DNA from: Cryptomeria japonica
Lineage: Eukaryota; Streptophyta; Pinopsida; Cupressales; Cupressaceae
Direction of reading: 5' to 3'
Assembly: GCF_030272615.1 (NCBI RefSeq)
Contig: NC_081411.1
Coordinates: 829,702,160-829,766,159, forward strand
Length of the DNA stretch: 64,000 nucleotides
The translations under genes were made by a program, and so were the position numbers. The notes under the pieces are model-generated. The model was not told the DNA's origin, did not search any database, and worked only from the letters and a program-made list of their open reading frames with translations. Shown one piece after another: positions 47,701 through 59,531 of this stretch. Within the stretch, counting starts at the first letter, position 1; every line of letters starts with the position of its first letter.

Positions 47701-48551
47701 CATCCAAGGGGGCCCACTTGGTGAGTATTCATGTGTGATTATTAGATTAAGTTTCCTTTTTGTTGTAGTAGATGTTCTAGAAGCTGATTGTTTCTGCAGC
47801 CACTGGAATCGGATCTTGTGACTATTCCTGTAGCCAAAGTAGACATTGTAATCCCTATTTGTTAGCTCTGAACTTAGTTAACAGTTATTTAGTTATAATC
47901 TCTTGTTAATGTTAAGATTTCTAGTAGCCATTCAGTTGTCATATTTTAACTTGTTTAGTTTAGATAGACTTAGTTGTTGTAGTAGTGCATAATGACTTTC
48001 ACTGGAACTTAATGCATATACAATGCTGACCCATTTCAAGTAATATGTCTCTGGGTTGACAATTAAATGAACCTTAGTCATTGAAATTATAGCTACTCAG
48101 GCTGGATGACCAATCTTTGAGTTAAGACTTTAAATCGAGTTATTGTTCTTGTTGGCTAGGCAAACAACATTAATGGATATTATGTTGCTCAACATTATGT
48201 AACATTGGTAGCTCACTTATTGGGGGCTCATTATCATTCATGATGGTATAATTCCATGTGCAATCATAATTTTGGAAGTAATATAATAGCCTATTTCTAT
48301 CTCATTTCTTCTCCCTATATATGGGGGGAAAGAGTGATTTCAAACATTTCTCCTTCTTAAGATTAAAATTTTCCCTTTGTGAAGTAGTGTCTTCTATAAG
48401 GATATTTTATTGATTGTAGAGGTGTATTCATATTTGAATTCCTTCTCTCATATTGGAACAAGAATCCCTAATGGGGATCTTAAGTACATATCCTTAATTG
48501 GGACCTCCTCCTTGGTGTTGGAAATCTTTGATCATTCATCAATTTCTTTTC
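47701..48551. other. Flank of the plus-strand Copia; no gene seen
   Basis: No coding signal. A TATA-like CCTATATATGG at about 48312 followed by a CTT-rich stretch could belong to another LTR. TTTTC (48547-48551) is the left target duplicate of the Copia element. Confidence 0.45.
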
Positions 48552-50027
48552 TGTTGGCAATATTACAAGGATATTGAGAAGGTTGTTGATGATTATGGAC
48601 ATAACTGATTAAAGATGCTTTACTATCTTAATATTATTATTTTGTCATTGATGTCAAGAAATTGATTTTCTAATTCAGTATGATGTTGCCATATCTTAAG
48701 AAATATGATATGAAGATTATAAAGAAGTCGGTAAAGACATAGGAAAGAATATGATGAATAAGGGGATAAGTTATTCAATGGGCAACTCTACCGAGTCAAA
48801 CAATGATGAGATCTTGATGTTTTAGACTATTTTAACATCATACATATGTTGTAAAATGTAAAGGTTAATACTATACTATGTTATCAAGCAAAGAACCTAG
48901 TCAGTAAACCCTAAGGAACCTAGTCTGTAAACACTAAGGTTATCGCAGTCGGTTAATGAAGACAGAATGTCTACCGAGTGAAGTTTACTATTCACTGAGT
49001 TGTAACCGAGCTATAACAGAATGCATTAAACATTTACATATGATATTTAATGAAAGATGCTGATGAGCTGGAGCGAATCAATGATTGGCAAGCCATAAAA
49101 GAAGTTTGTTAAATGAATCTAAGGCAATGGAAAGTCAACAAGAAGATCTACAACTCAGATTGAACCGCATTACCCTAACACAAGTTCCAAGGTGGGTTAA
49201 AACATTTTTAGATCAAAAGATACAATGAACCTGGACAAGATTGAAGATCTGATGGCTATGATTGATCATGGGAAATGTGATCAAGGAGATTAAGCGGTTA
49301 GAAGATTGTTTATAAATAAGGAACTATTGATAAATAATGTATGCGGGCAAGTGTATGCACAGGGATGCTACATAGTGATTACCAATTACAGAAGCTTGAA
49401 GACCTGTTAGATAACAAAGTATTGATGCCCAGTAGATAGACAAGATTAGTTCTATGTCTAGATTGTATTGAACAAATAAGAATCTGCTTTAGCATTTTAG
49501 ATGTGAAGTTGCAGATAGATTGTATTACTGTTATTTTGTGAAAGTGATAGGAAATCTCTTAATCGAGTGGACTTAACAGTCTTATATGTAAATCCTCTAA
49601 CAAGGTGACATTCTGATTGAGTGTTTGAAATCCTTTGACAAGGTCACTTCTAACAAAGTGAAGGTCTTAACAGATCTGAGGGAAATCCCTTAACCGGGTC
49701 ACATCTAGCAATGTGTTTGTAATCTTTAACAGGATTTGCTTTTAACCGAGCATACTCTAGAAGAGTATATTTCTTAGTGGGTCTGAAATCCCACAATGGT
49801 TTTTCCCTATTTGGGTTTCCATGTTAAATCTAGTGTTATGAGGTTTATATTGTTCATATGCTTTTGAGTTTGCATGTTTGACAGTTTTTGATTATATGAG
49901 TGATATATGTTACCAAGGTTGAATCTGATGTTTTTATGGATGATTAAGTTTGTATGATTCACCTCGCCCCCCCCTCTCATCTTGTTGGCTATTGGATCTA
50001 TACTTATATTAAGTATCAGAACTATCA
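48552..50027 (+). repeat. 5' LTR of the plus Copia
   Basis: TG to CA, 1476 bp. The 3' part has a quasi-repeat of AACCGAGT, AACAAGGTGAC and AACCGGGTCAC phrases (49550-49760) and the CCCCCCCCCTCTCATC motif at about 49970. It differs from 56023-57492 at only scattered positions. Confidence 0.95.
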
Positions 50028-50041
50028 ATTGGTATCAGAGC
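50028..50041 (+). promoter_or_regulatory. Primer-binding site, initiator tRNA-Met type
   Basis: ATTGGTATCAGAGC lies directly after the LTR. Confidence 0.92.
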
Positions 50042-50091
50042 TTTGGACTCCGAAAGGAAAGTTTAAAGGCACTTGAGTTAAAGATCCAAAG

Positions 50092-52241
50092 ATGTATAAG
50101 AGGGATGCACCTAAGCTGAATAAGTCAAGTTTCTCTACATGGCAAAAAAGGATGAAGCTACATCTATTAGGAGTTGGAGAATATGCTTTATACTATCTGG
50201 AGAATGATTTTGTTGCACCGAGCACCTATCCACTAACTATGGAAGAGATAAAGGCAAAGCAAGAACATATTCAAGCAATGATTGAAATAACATCTGCATT
50301 GACCGATTCTGAGTTTAATGATCTAGAAAGCTGCAATGATGCAAAGGCAATGTGGAATAAGCTCATATCTGTATATGGAGGAGATGAACATTGTAGCGTC
50401 CTAAAATTGCGACACTTGCAATGTCAACTGCATTTCGGTCTTCACGATGGTGACGCAACACGCAACCTGAATGGAGACCCCGAAACCTAATTACGACACT
50501 AAAAACTGCATTTTTCAAGCACCATGGCCTGAACCTCCTTGCACCCTGCTGTCCTGGGAGGTGGGACCAGAGCGCCCAGCGCCCTGGTCCCTGGGCCTAT
50601 TTTGGGCCCGGTCTCTTTTGGACTTCGGGTCTTTTTGTTTGCAAATTGGAAATAAACTTCCGTGGTCGGCCTAAGGTCGGGAAAATCAGTCTTTTAACCC
50701 TAATTGGCAAGTATATAAGCTACATTTTTCTCTCTCATTTGGCATGAAGAGGATATGTGTACAAGCGTGAAAACTATACTCAAGCATTCAAGCATTCAAA
50801 CATTCCTTCAAGCAATTGATCATTTCAAGTCTCCATTCAAGGCTAAGTGTTGCATTCAAGACAAGGATTCAACCATTGAAGAGGAGATCACTTACTACAT
50901 GCTACATACAACATACAACAAACAACAACATCTATACCTTCGCACATAAGGATACAAACATCCTTACAACAAGGTATTAGTACTTGTTTTACATTACAGA
51001 CATTTACATTTACAGCAATTTCTCATTTCTTGGTTAATTCCAAAACCGGGGTTTGACCTAAAGGCAAACCCCCAATCCCTAACCCCCCAATCATCTTCGC
51101 TTTTCTGTGTGTAGGTTGCAGGTACGCGGCTGAAATTGAAGATCTGGAACCCTTGTGCAGAGACGAACAGATCCCCCTTCGTTTCGCGGATTTTTCGGAG
51201 GACCGTGGTGCTGAGCGCCATCGTCCTGACAACTTTTGCTCAAATTTGCAGGACAGTGCCGTATCGACATTTTACTGCTAATTCCAGGTCCGCAGCTTCA
51301 TCCTATATCCCTAACTCAGTTTATAAGCGAATCTTTCTCATTTTCTATGCATTCTAGCTTAAATTCTCTTATCAACATTCTTTACAAAAGAGGGTAGCCT
51401 TGCTGTCTTAACCCTTGAAACGCATTTAGCATCCAATCTTGCATTGTGTGGGATTGGATCTTGTGGGTTTCAACCCCTCTTTTGAATGTAAAGTCTCTCC
51501 CTTAAGTGAAAACCATCAACCCTACTGACCTCCCTTCTCTCTCCTTGGAGTTGGAAGAGGGGAGAGCAACTAGGGTTCGATCACGATTTTCCGCTTTACA
51601 AACATGTTCAAAGAGAAAAAGTTGATAGTCTAAGAGGACAACTTGAATCTATGAGGATTAATGAAGGTGAGAACATAACCCAGTACAGTACGAGACTAAA
51701 GGAGATTGTAAATCAAATCAAAGGAGTAGGAGGAACTATTGAAGAAAAGGATGTGACAAGTAAGTTGTTAAGAACCCTTTTACCTGCCTATGCAATCCAA
51801 GTCTCTGCAATCAAAGAATTGAGGTCTGTACCTAATATGCCAATTTCATTGGATGCTACTATTGGTAAGCTACATGCATTTGAGTTAAGTAATTTTGATA
51901 ACAGTGGGTCATCGGTAAATAAAGTTGAATCTACATTTAGTTCTTTTCATCTAAATGAATCTAATGATTACAATGAAAGAGAGTATAAGTACTATGAAGG
52001 AGATCACAGTGGAGCAAGTGAAAGATTTCGGAAGAACATGGAGGAGGTACACAAACTGTATGAAGAAATCAGAAAGAAAGAAGAGTTTGAAGCACTATTG
52101 GCCAAAAGGTTATCGAGAGGCAAATGTAAGTATAAAGGAAAACTACCTTTGAAATGTTTCAATTGTGATAAGATTGGACATATGGCTTCTAACTGTCCTG
52201 ACAAAGATTTCACTGAAAAGAGAGACTACCGAGATGACAGA
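50092..52241 (+). pseudogene. Copia gag, split by a solo LTR
   Basis: The first part (50092-50391, starting M-Y-K-R-D-A-P-K-L-N) ends at G-G-D-E-H, where the solo LTR begins. The second part resumes at 51601 with V-Q-R-E-K-V-D-S-L and continues in a different numerical frame, as expected for a 1214-bp insertion. It contains the gag helices, an acidic region and an intact CCHC knuckle C-F-N-C-D-K-I-G-H-M-A-S-N-C, and meets a TAG at about 52242. The minus copy (63567-62089) confirms how the two parts belong together. Confidence 0.92.
50392..51600 (+). repeat. Solo LTR of the 330-8138 Gypsy-type family
   Basis: This 1209-bp sequence starts TGTAGCGTCC and ends CCGCTTTACA. It aligns end to end with 330-1566 and 6935-8138, including the TATA box. 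It is flanked by a perfect 5-bp duplication AACAT (50387-50391 and 51601-51605). It formed when a complete element in the Copia gag recombined between its LTRs. Its U3 stem-loop is the short form, as in the 6935-8138 repeat. Confidence 0.96.
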
Positions 52242-55200
52242 TAGAAAGATAATCATTTCAGAGAACACCGAGACTTCAGAAGAAGAAAGACATGCTTAAT
52301 TGCTGATGAGGAATTTGAAGATGATAAATAAGATGAGATTGATACAGAGGAAGTTATTTATGTGGCTATCAAGGATGGATCGGATGAAGAAAGGTATGAA
52401 GAAAAAGCCCTAATATCTCACATAAACACTAATGATTCTTGGATTATAGATAGTGGATGCTCACATCATATGACAGGAGATAAACACAAATTTGTTATGT
52501 TAGAAGATTATGATGGAGGCTATGTTAGATTTGGTAATGATGCACCATGTCTGGTAAGAGGTAAAGGATCCATAACACTTCTTGATAAAGTAAGATGCAA
52601 TGATGTTTATTGGGTTGAAGGTTTGAAATACAATTTGTTGAGTGTAGCACAACTAAACAACATAGGTTACCGAATAGAATTTCAGAAAGGAATTGTCAAG
52701 GTTCATGACAAGAATGGAAAGTTAGCTGCTACCGGACACAAAAAAAAGGTAATACATTTCACCTTGACTCAACTCACAATAAGTGTTTACATGCAAAGAT
52801 TGATAATACCTAGTTATGGCATAAAAGGTTTTGTCATGTTAATTGTGATAATCTAATCAAGATAAGTAAGAAGCACAGAGTAAGAGGTCTACCGAGTCTT
52901 GAAAAACCTAAGAATGCTATGTGTCGAGGATGCCAGATGGATAAGATGACAAGATCTAGCTTTACAAGTAAGTCCTACACTTCTAAGGGAATTTTCAATC
53001 TTGTGCACATTGATCTTTGTGGTCCTATCAAGGTTCAAAGTTATTATGGTGATAAGTATTTCATATTATTTGTGGATGATTATTCAAGGATGATGTCAAT
53101 AATGTTTTTAAAAGAAAAATCAGAAGCTTTTCAAATGTTTAAGTGGTACAAGGCTAGAGTTAAAAATGAAACAAGAAGACAACTAAAATGTCTTAGATCA
53201 GATAGAGGAGGAGAGTTCACATCTGATGAGTTCAACCTATTTTGCAATGATCATGGTATTAAAAGACAAGTCTTTGCAATGAGAACTCCACGGCAGAATG
53301 GAATAGCTAAAAGAAGAAATAGATCTATTGTGGATTGTTTTAAAACACTGATGATTGAGAAGATAGTCCCACAAACATTTTGGAGAGAAGCAATAAGCAC
53401 AATTGTTTGCACCTTGAACTAAGTTTAAATGAAGAAAGGTACTTTGAAGACACCTTATGAAATCTAGTATGGCAAGAAACCTAATGTAAGTTATTTTAAG
53501 ATCTTTGGAAGTAAATGCTATGTTCATAAAGATGATAGAAATGGCAAGTTTGATCAGAAAAGTGAAGAAGGAACATTTCTAGGATATTCTTCTAGAAGCA
53601 AAGCATTTAAATGTCTAATCAAATCATCTAACAAAATAGTAGAAAGTGCAAATGTGAAAATTGGTGAATCTGTAGAAAGAATTGATGAAAGGAATTCCTA
53701 AGAACTAGTAGACTATGATGAATTTGTCTATGTGCAACTGAGAATTCCTACTGAGATAACTGTTGAAGAAAATGAAGAAAATATCCAGTTACCGAGTGAT
53801 GAAGAAGATCATACAGAGCCTACCAAGCCTGTATTATCCAAGTATGTCAGAAGACACCATGCACCAAGTCAGATTATAGGAGATAAGGATGATCCAGTGA
53901 TGACAAGGAAAAAACTAAGACAGAACACATATTTGATATCTGAATTTGAACCGAGAATAGTGAAAGAGGCATTTAACAATGAAGATTGGATAAATGCTAT
54001 GACATAAGAGATTGATCAAATCAAGAAGATTGACACATGGACACTGGTCCCAAGACTGAAGGAAAAAAATGTAATCGGTACAAAGTGGATCTTCAGAAAC
54101 AAGCTAAATGAGAAAGGTGAAGTCATTCAAAACAAAGCAAGATTGGTTTGCAAAGGAATTGATTATGGTGAGACTTTTGCACTTGTTGCTAGACTTGAAG
54201 GAGTTAGAACATTGTTGGCATATGCTGCTTTCAAGAACTTCAAGGTATATCAAATGGATGTCAAATCTACATTTCTGAATGGAATATTAGAAGAAGAAGT
54301 TTTCATTGAACAACCTGAAGGATTTGTTGATGACAGTAATAAAGATCAGGAATGTAAATTTAACAAAGCTTTATATGGTCTGAAACAAGCACCTAGAGCA
54401 TGGTATAAAAGATTGCACTCTTATTTGATTAAGATTGGTTTAATAAGGACAAGTGAGAATAGCAACATGTACATGAAGAATGTTGAATATGGAATACTAA
54501 TCTCAGCCATATTTGTTGATTATATTATATTTTGTGGAAATGACTCTTTATGCAAGAACTTTGGAAATGAAATGAACAAAGAATTTGAGATGTCATTAAT
54601 CGGTGAGATAAAGTATTTTATAGGCTTATAGATACTGCAAATGAAAAATGAGATTTTCATTACTCAATCCAAATACATAAAGGAAATCTTGAAGAAATTT
54701 GGAATGGAGGATTCAAAGCCAGTAAGTACTCCTGTGACTACCAACTGCAAACTATCAAATAATGATGAATCTGCATCTGTTGATGAGACACTCTATCGAT
54801 CCATGATTGGAAAACTACAATATGTTGTTCACAGTAGGCTAGATATAGCACATGCAGTAGGTATTGTTGCAAGATTCTCTGTAGATCCTAAGGAAATTCA
54901 CATGACAACAATCAAAAGAATTTTCAGATACTTGAAAGACAGTAAAGATTATGGCTTAGTATATTAGAAAGGAAATGATTTTGATCTAAAAGTTTATACT
55001 AGTGCTGATTGGGCAGACAACATTGATGACAGAAAAAGCACAAGTGGAGGAGCTTTCTTCTTAGGAGAAAGACTAGTGAGTTGGCTTAGCAAGAAACAAG
55101 GATGTGTTTCTTAGTCAATAGCCGAAGCTGAATATGTTGCAGCAGCACTGAATTGTACCAACATTGCATGGATCAAACAACAGTTGGAAGGTATAAATGA

Positions 55201-55465
55201 GAAAGTTACCGAGCAAGTAACTAGATTCTGTGACAATACTAGTGCCATTAATATTTCAAAGAACCCTATTATGCACTCTAAGACAAAGCACATCTCTATC
55301 AAATATCATTATCTTAGAGAAGAAGCTCAAGAGAAGAAAGTGGTGTTGGAATATGTTAACACAAAGGAGCAAAGAGTTGATATCTTCACCAAGCCACTAC
55401 CAAAGGACACTTTTGAATATCTCAGAAGTAAGTTAGGGGTCCTACCCCTATCTTTTACTCACTGA
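52242..55465 (+). pseudogene. Copia pol remnant: protease, integrase, RT, RNase H
   Basis: The protease (W-I-I-D-S-G-C-S-H-H-M) lies in 52362-52735. A one-base loss near 52736, just before an A-run, moves the rest to another frame. Integrase (52919-53422) has H-I-D-L-C-G-P and V-D-D-Y-S-R, but the catalytic Glu after Q-N-G-I-A is Lys. RT (53732-54967) has Q-M-D-V-K-S and [11 protein letters not shown], but the Y-V-D-D box reads F-V-D-Y. RNase H ends at 55465 with F-T-K-P-L-P. Stops occur near 53420, 53467, 53699, 54007, 54630, 54966 and 55113. From integrase onward all pieces share one frame. Confidence 0.9.
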
Positions 55466-55497
55466 CCAAGTTTGGTGAAAGCATCACTTCAATGACT

Positions 55498-55609
55498 CTA
55501 TTGAATATCTTTTGGGGAGCTGATGCTGGAGTGATACACTTTAGAATGTTTTCTATTGAATATCTTTTGGGGAGCTGATGCTGGAGTGATACACTTCAGA
55601 ATGTTTTTC
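55498..55609 (+). repeat. 56-bp tandem duplication after RNase H
   Basis: Two copies of a unit containing TTGAATATCTTTTGGGGAGC and GATACACTT differ at one or two bases. The minus copy of this family has only one equivalent, so the duplication is specific to this insertion. Confidence 0.8.
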
Positions 55610-55773
55610 TAAAAGTGTATTAGAAATAATACTGGGATAATACAGAAAATGATATAGGGAATAGGAAATGTAAACAAATGCTCTAACCGAGATTCAATTG
55701 ATACACAACAGTAAGAAATAGCTTCTTACAGAAAGAAATTATGTTTTAGTTCTATTCTTTTTGGCATTGTTGT

Positions 55774-56022
55774 CAAAGGGGGAGAAGACCAAGAAGGAGA
55801 AGACCTACCCAGGGGGAGAAGACCAAGAAGGAGAAGATCTGCCAAAAGGGGAGAAGACTTGAGAAGACTGAGAGAAGACTATAGATTGAAATAAAGATTG
55901 AAAACAAAAGAGAAGTCTGATGTATGGGGGAGAGCATTTTAGCATTTCAGAATCATAGAAATCCGAATTTTTTTTTAAAGGTCAAATCAATTGGTTTTGC
56001 CATTAATGCCAAAGGGGGAGAT
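55774..56022 (+). promoter_or_regulatory. Purine-rich block and polypurine tract
   Basis: The phrase GGGGGAGAAGACCAAGAAGG is repeated two to three times at 55778-55860. The tract proper, CCAAAGGGGGAGAT (56009-56022), abuts the 3' LTR and would prime plus-strand synthesis. Confidence 0.7.
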
Positions 56023-57492
56023 TGTTGGCAATATTACAAGAATATTGAGAAGGTTGTTGATGATTATGGACATAACTGATTAAAGATGCTTTACTATCTT
56101 GATATTATTATTTTGTCATTGATGTCAAGAAATTGATTTTCTAATTCAGTATGATGTTGCCATATCTTAAGAAATATGATATGAAGATTATAAAGAAGTC
56201 GGTAAAGACACAGGAAAGAATATGATGAATAAGGGGATAAGTTATTCAATGGACAACTCTACCGAGTCAGACAATGATGAGATCTTGATGTTTTAGATTG
56301 TTTTAACATCATACATATGTTGTAAAATGTAAAGGTTAATACTATACTATGTTATCAAGAAAAGAACCTAGTCGGTAAACCCTAAGGTTATCGCAGTTGG
56401 TTAATGAAGATAGAATGTCTACCGAGTGAAGTTTAGTATTCACTAAGTTGTAATCGAGCTATAACAGAATGCAATAATTGTTTACATGTGATATTTAATG
56501 AAAGATGCTGATGAGCTGGAGTGGATCAATGATTGGCAAGCCATAAAAGAAGTTTTTAAAATGAATCTAAGGCAATGGAAAGTTGGCAAGAAGATCTACA
56601 GCTTAGATTGAATCGCATTACCCTAACACAAGTTCCAATCTATTGTGCAAGTTCCAAGGCGGGGTAAAACATTTTCAGATCCAAAGATACAATGAACCTG
56701 GACAAGATTGAAGATCTGATGGCTATGATTGATCATGGAAAATGTGATGATGGAGATTAAGCGGTTAGAAGATTGTTTATAAATAAGGAACTGTTGATAA
56801 ACAATGTATGTGGGCAAGTGTATGCACAGGGATGCTACATAGTGATTACCGAGCACATAAGCTTGAAGACCTATTAGAATAACAAAGTATTGATGCCCAA
56901 CAGATAGACAAGATTAGTTCTATGTCTAGATTGTATTGAACAAATAAGAATCTGCTTTAGCATTTTAGATGTGAAGTTGCAGATAGATTGTATTACTTCT
57001 ATTTTGTGAGACTGACAGGAAATCTCTTAACCGAGTGGACTTAATAGTCTTATATGTAAATCCTCTAACAAGGTGACATTCTGATTGAGTGTTTGAAATC
57101 CTTTGACAAGGTCACTTCTAACAAAGTGAAGATCCTAACAGATCTGAGGGAAATCCCTTAACCGGGTCACATCTAGCAATGTGTTTGTAATCTTTAACAG
57201 GATTTTCTTTTAACTGAGCATACTCTAGAAGAGTATATTTCCTAGTGGGTCCAAAATCCCACAGTGGTTTTTCCCTATTTGGGTTTCCACGTTAAATCTG
57301 GTGTTATGAGGTTTATATTGTTCATATGCTTTTGAGTTTGCATGTTTGACAGTTTTTGATTATATGACTGATATATGTTATCGAGGTTGAATCTAATGTT
57401 TTTATGGATGATTAAGTTTGTATGATTCACGCCCCCCCCTCTCATCTTGTTGGCTATTGGATATGTACTTATATTAAGTATCAGAACTATCA
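56023..57492 (+). repeat. 3' LTR of the plus Copia
   Basis: 1470 bp, matching 48552-50027 throughout. It is followed by the target duplicate TTTTC at 57493-57497. Confidence 0.95.
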
Positions 57493-57497
57493 TTTTC

Positions 57498-57604
57498 TTC
57501 ATTGAGTAGTATATTTTATAATAAACCCTTCTATTTTGTGAAATTCCATCTCCCTGATGATGATCTCTTGCCTTCTTTTAGAAGAGTGTTGCTACAAATA
57601 ATCT
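57498..57604. other. Spacer between the two inverted Copia copies
   Basis: Only about 107 bp of unique sequence (112 bp including the TTTTC duplicate) separates the two LTRs. No gene. Confidence 0.8.
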
Positions 57605-59127
57605 TGATAGTTCTCATACTTAATATAAGTATAGATACAATAACCAACAAGATGAGAGGGGGGGGGTGAATCATTCAAACTCAATCTTCCATAAAAACAT
57701 CAGATTCAACCTCGGTAACATATATTTCAGTAATATAACCAAAACTGTCAAACATGCAAACTCAAAAGCATATAAACATCATAAACCTCATAACATCAGA
57801 TTTAACGTGGAAACCCAAATAGGGAAAAACCATTGTGGGATTTTGGACCCACTAAGAAATATACTCTTCTAGACGATGCTCGGTTAAAAGCAAATGCTGT
57901 TAAAGATTACAAACACATTGCTAGATGTGACCCGGTTAAGGGATTTCCCTCAGATCTGTTAGGATCTTCACCTTGTTAGAAGTGACCTTGTTAAAGGATT
58001 TCAAACACTCAATTTGAATGTCACCTTGCTAGAGGGTTTTACAAATAAGACTGTTAAGTCCACTCGGTTAAGAGATTTTTTGTCACTTTCACAAAATAAT
58101 AGTAATAAAAATCTATCTACAACTTCACATCTAAAATGCTAAAGCAGATTCATATTTGTTCAATACAATCTAGACATAAAACTAATCTTTTCCATCTGTT
58201 GGGCTTCTATACTCTATTATTCAAATAGTTCTTCAAGCTTTTGTGCTCGGTAATCACTATGTAGCATCCTTGTGCATACACTTGCCTGCATACATTGTTG
58301 ATCAATAGTTTCCTATTTATAAAAAATTAGGTAACTGCTTAATCTCCTTGATCACATTTCTCATGATCAATCATAGCCATCAGATCTTCAATCTTGTCCA
58401 AGTTCAATGCATCTTTCGATCTGAAAACATTTTACCCTAGCTTGGAACTTGCATACATTTCTTGGAAATTGTGCCAGGGTATTGATGTTCAATCTGTGTT
58501 GTAGATCTTCATGTTGACTTTCCATTGCCTTAGATTCTTAAATAACTTCATGCACGGCATACCAATCATTTAATCAGTTCCAGCTGATCAGCTTCCTTCA
58601 TTAAATAACGCATGTAACCATTTAATGCATTCTATTATAGCTCGGTTACAACTCGGTAACAACTTGGCGAATACTAAACTTCACTCGGTAGACATTCTGC
58701 CTTCATTAACCGATACCGATAACCTTAGGGTTTACTGACTAGGTTCATTGCTTGGTAACATAGTATAGTATTAACCTTACAAATTACAACATATGTATGA
58801 TGTTAAAACAATCTACACATCATGATCTCATCACTCTCCGACTCGATAATAGTTGCCCGTTGAATACCTTATTCATCCCCTTATTCATCATATTCTTTCC
58901 TGTGTCTTTTACTGACATCTTTATACTCTTCAAATCATACTTCTCAAGATATGGCAACATCATACTGAATTAGAAAATCAATTTCTTGACATCAATGACA
59001 AAATAATAATATCAAGATAGTAAACATCCTTAACCAGTTATATCCATAATCATCAACAACCTTCTCAATATCCTTATTGAAATGCCAACAATCTTTTATT
59101 GTCTGTTATAATGCTATATTTCCAACA
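57605..59127 (-). repeat. 3' LTR of the minus Copia, with a 37-bp extra start
   Basis: On the minus strand the body (59090-57605) begins TGTTGGCATTTC and matches the other LTRs. Between it and the priming tract AAGGGGGGAGAT (59139-59128) are 37 extra bases (59127-59091), which also begin TGTTGG. The match to 57605-59090 otherwise runs to the ends. Confidence 0.88.
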
Positions 59128-59531
59128 ATCTCCCCCCTTGGCTTTGATGGCAAAACCAATTGATTTGACCTTAAAAGATTCGGATTGCTATGATTCGTAA
59201 ATGTTGAAATGCTCTCCCCCATACATTAGACTTCTCTTCTTTTCTTCAGTCTTCTTTCCAATCTGTAGTCTTCTCAGTTTTCTTTTAGTCTTCTCCCCCT
59301 TTGACAACAATGCCAAAAAGTAATGAACTAAAACATAATTTCTTTCTGTATGAAGTAATTTCCTGTTGTTGTGTATCAATTCTGTCTCGGTCAGAGCATT
59401 TTGTCTTCAATTCCTGTTCCTTGTAATACTTCCTATACACTTTTAGAAAACATCCTAAAGTGTGTAAATCAACATCAACTCCTAAAAGATATTCGATAGA
59501 GTCATTGGATTGATGCTTTCACCGAACTGAG

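Larger units (their letters stand above)
48552..57492 (+). mobile_element. Full-length Ty1/Copia element (plus copy of a tail-to-tail pair)
   Basis: LTRs of about 1.47 kb (48552-50027 and 56023-57492) begin TGTTGGCAAT and end ACTATCA, with a perfect 5-bp duplication TTTTC (48547-48551 and 57493-57497). The interior has the tRNA-Met primer site, gag, protease, integrase, RT, RNase H and a polypurine tract, in Copia order. gag is split by a solo LTR of the 330-8138 family. Frameshift, stop and active-site changes show that it cannot move by itself. The second copy of this family starts 112 bp downstream in the opposite direction. Confidence 0.95.

Noticed and set aside
50392-51600. Intron inside the Copia gag
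   Set aside because: The interruption has LTR ends, a TATA box, a perfect AACAT duplication and full-length matches to two LTRs elsewhere in the window.
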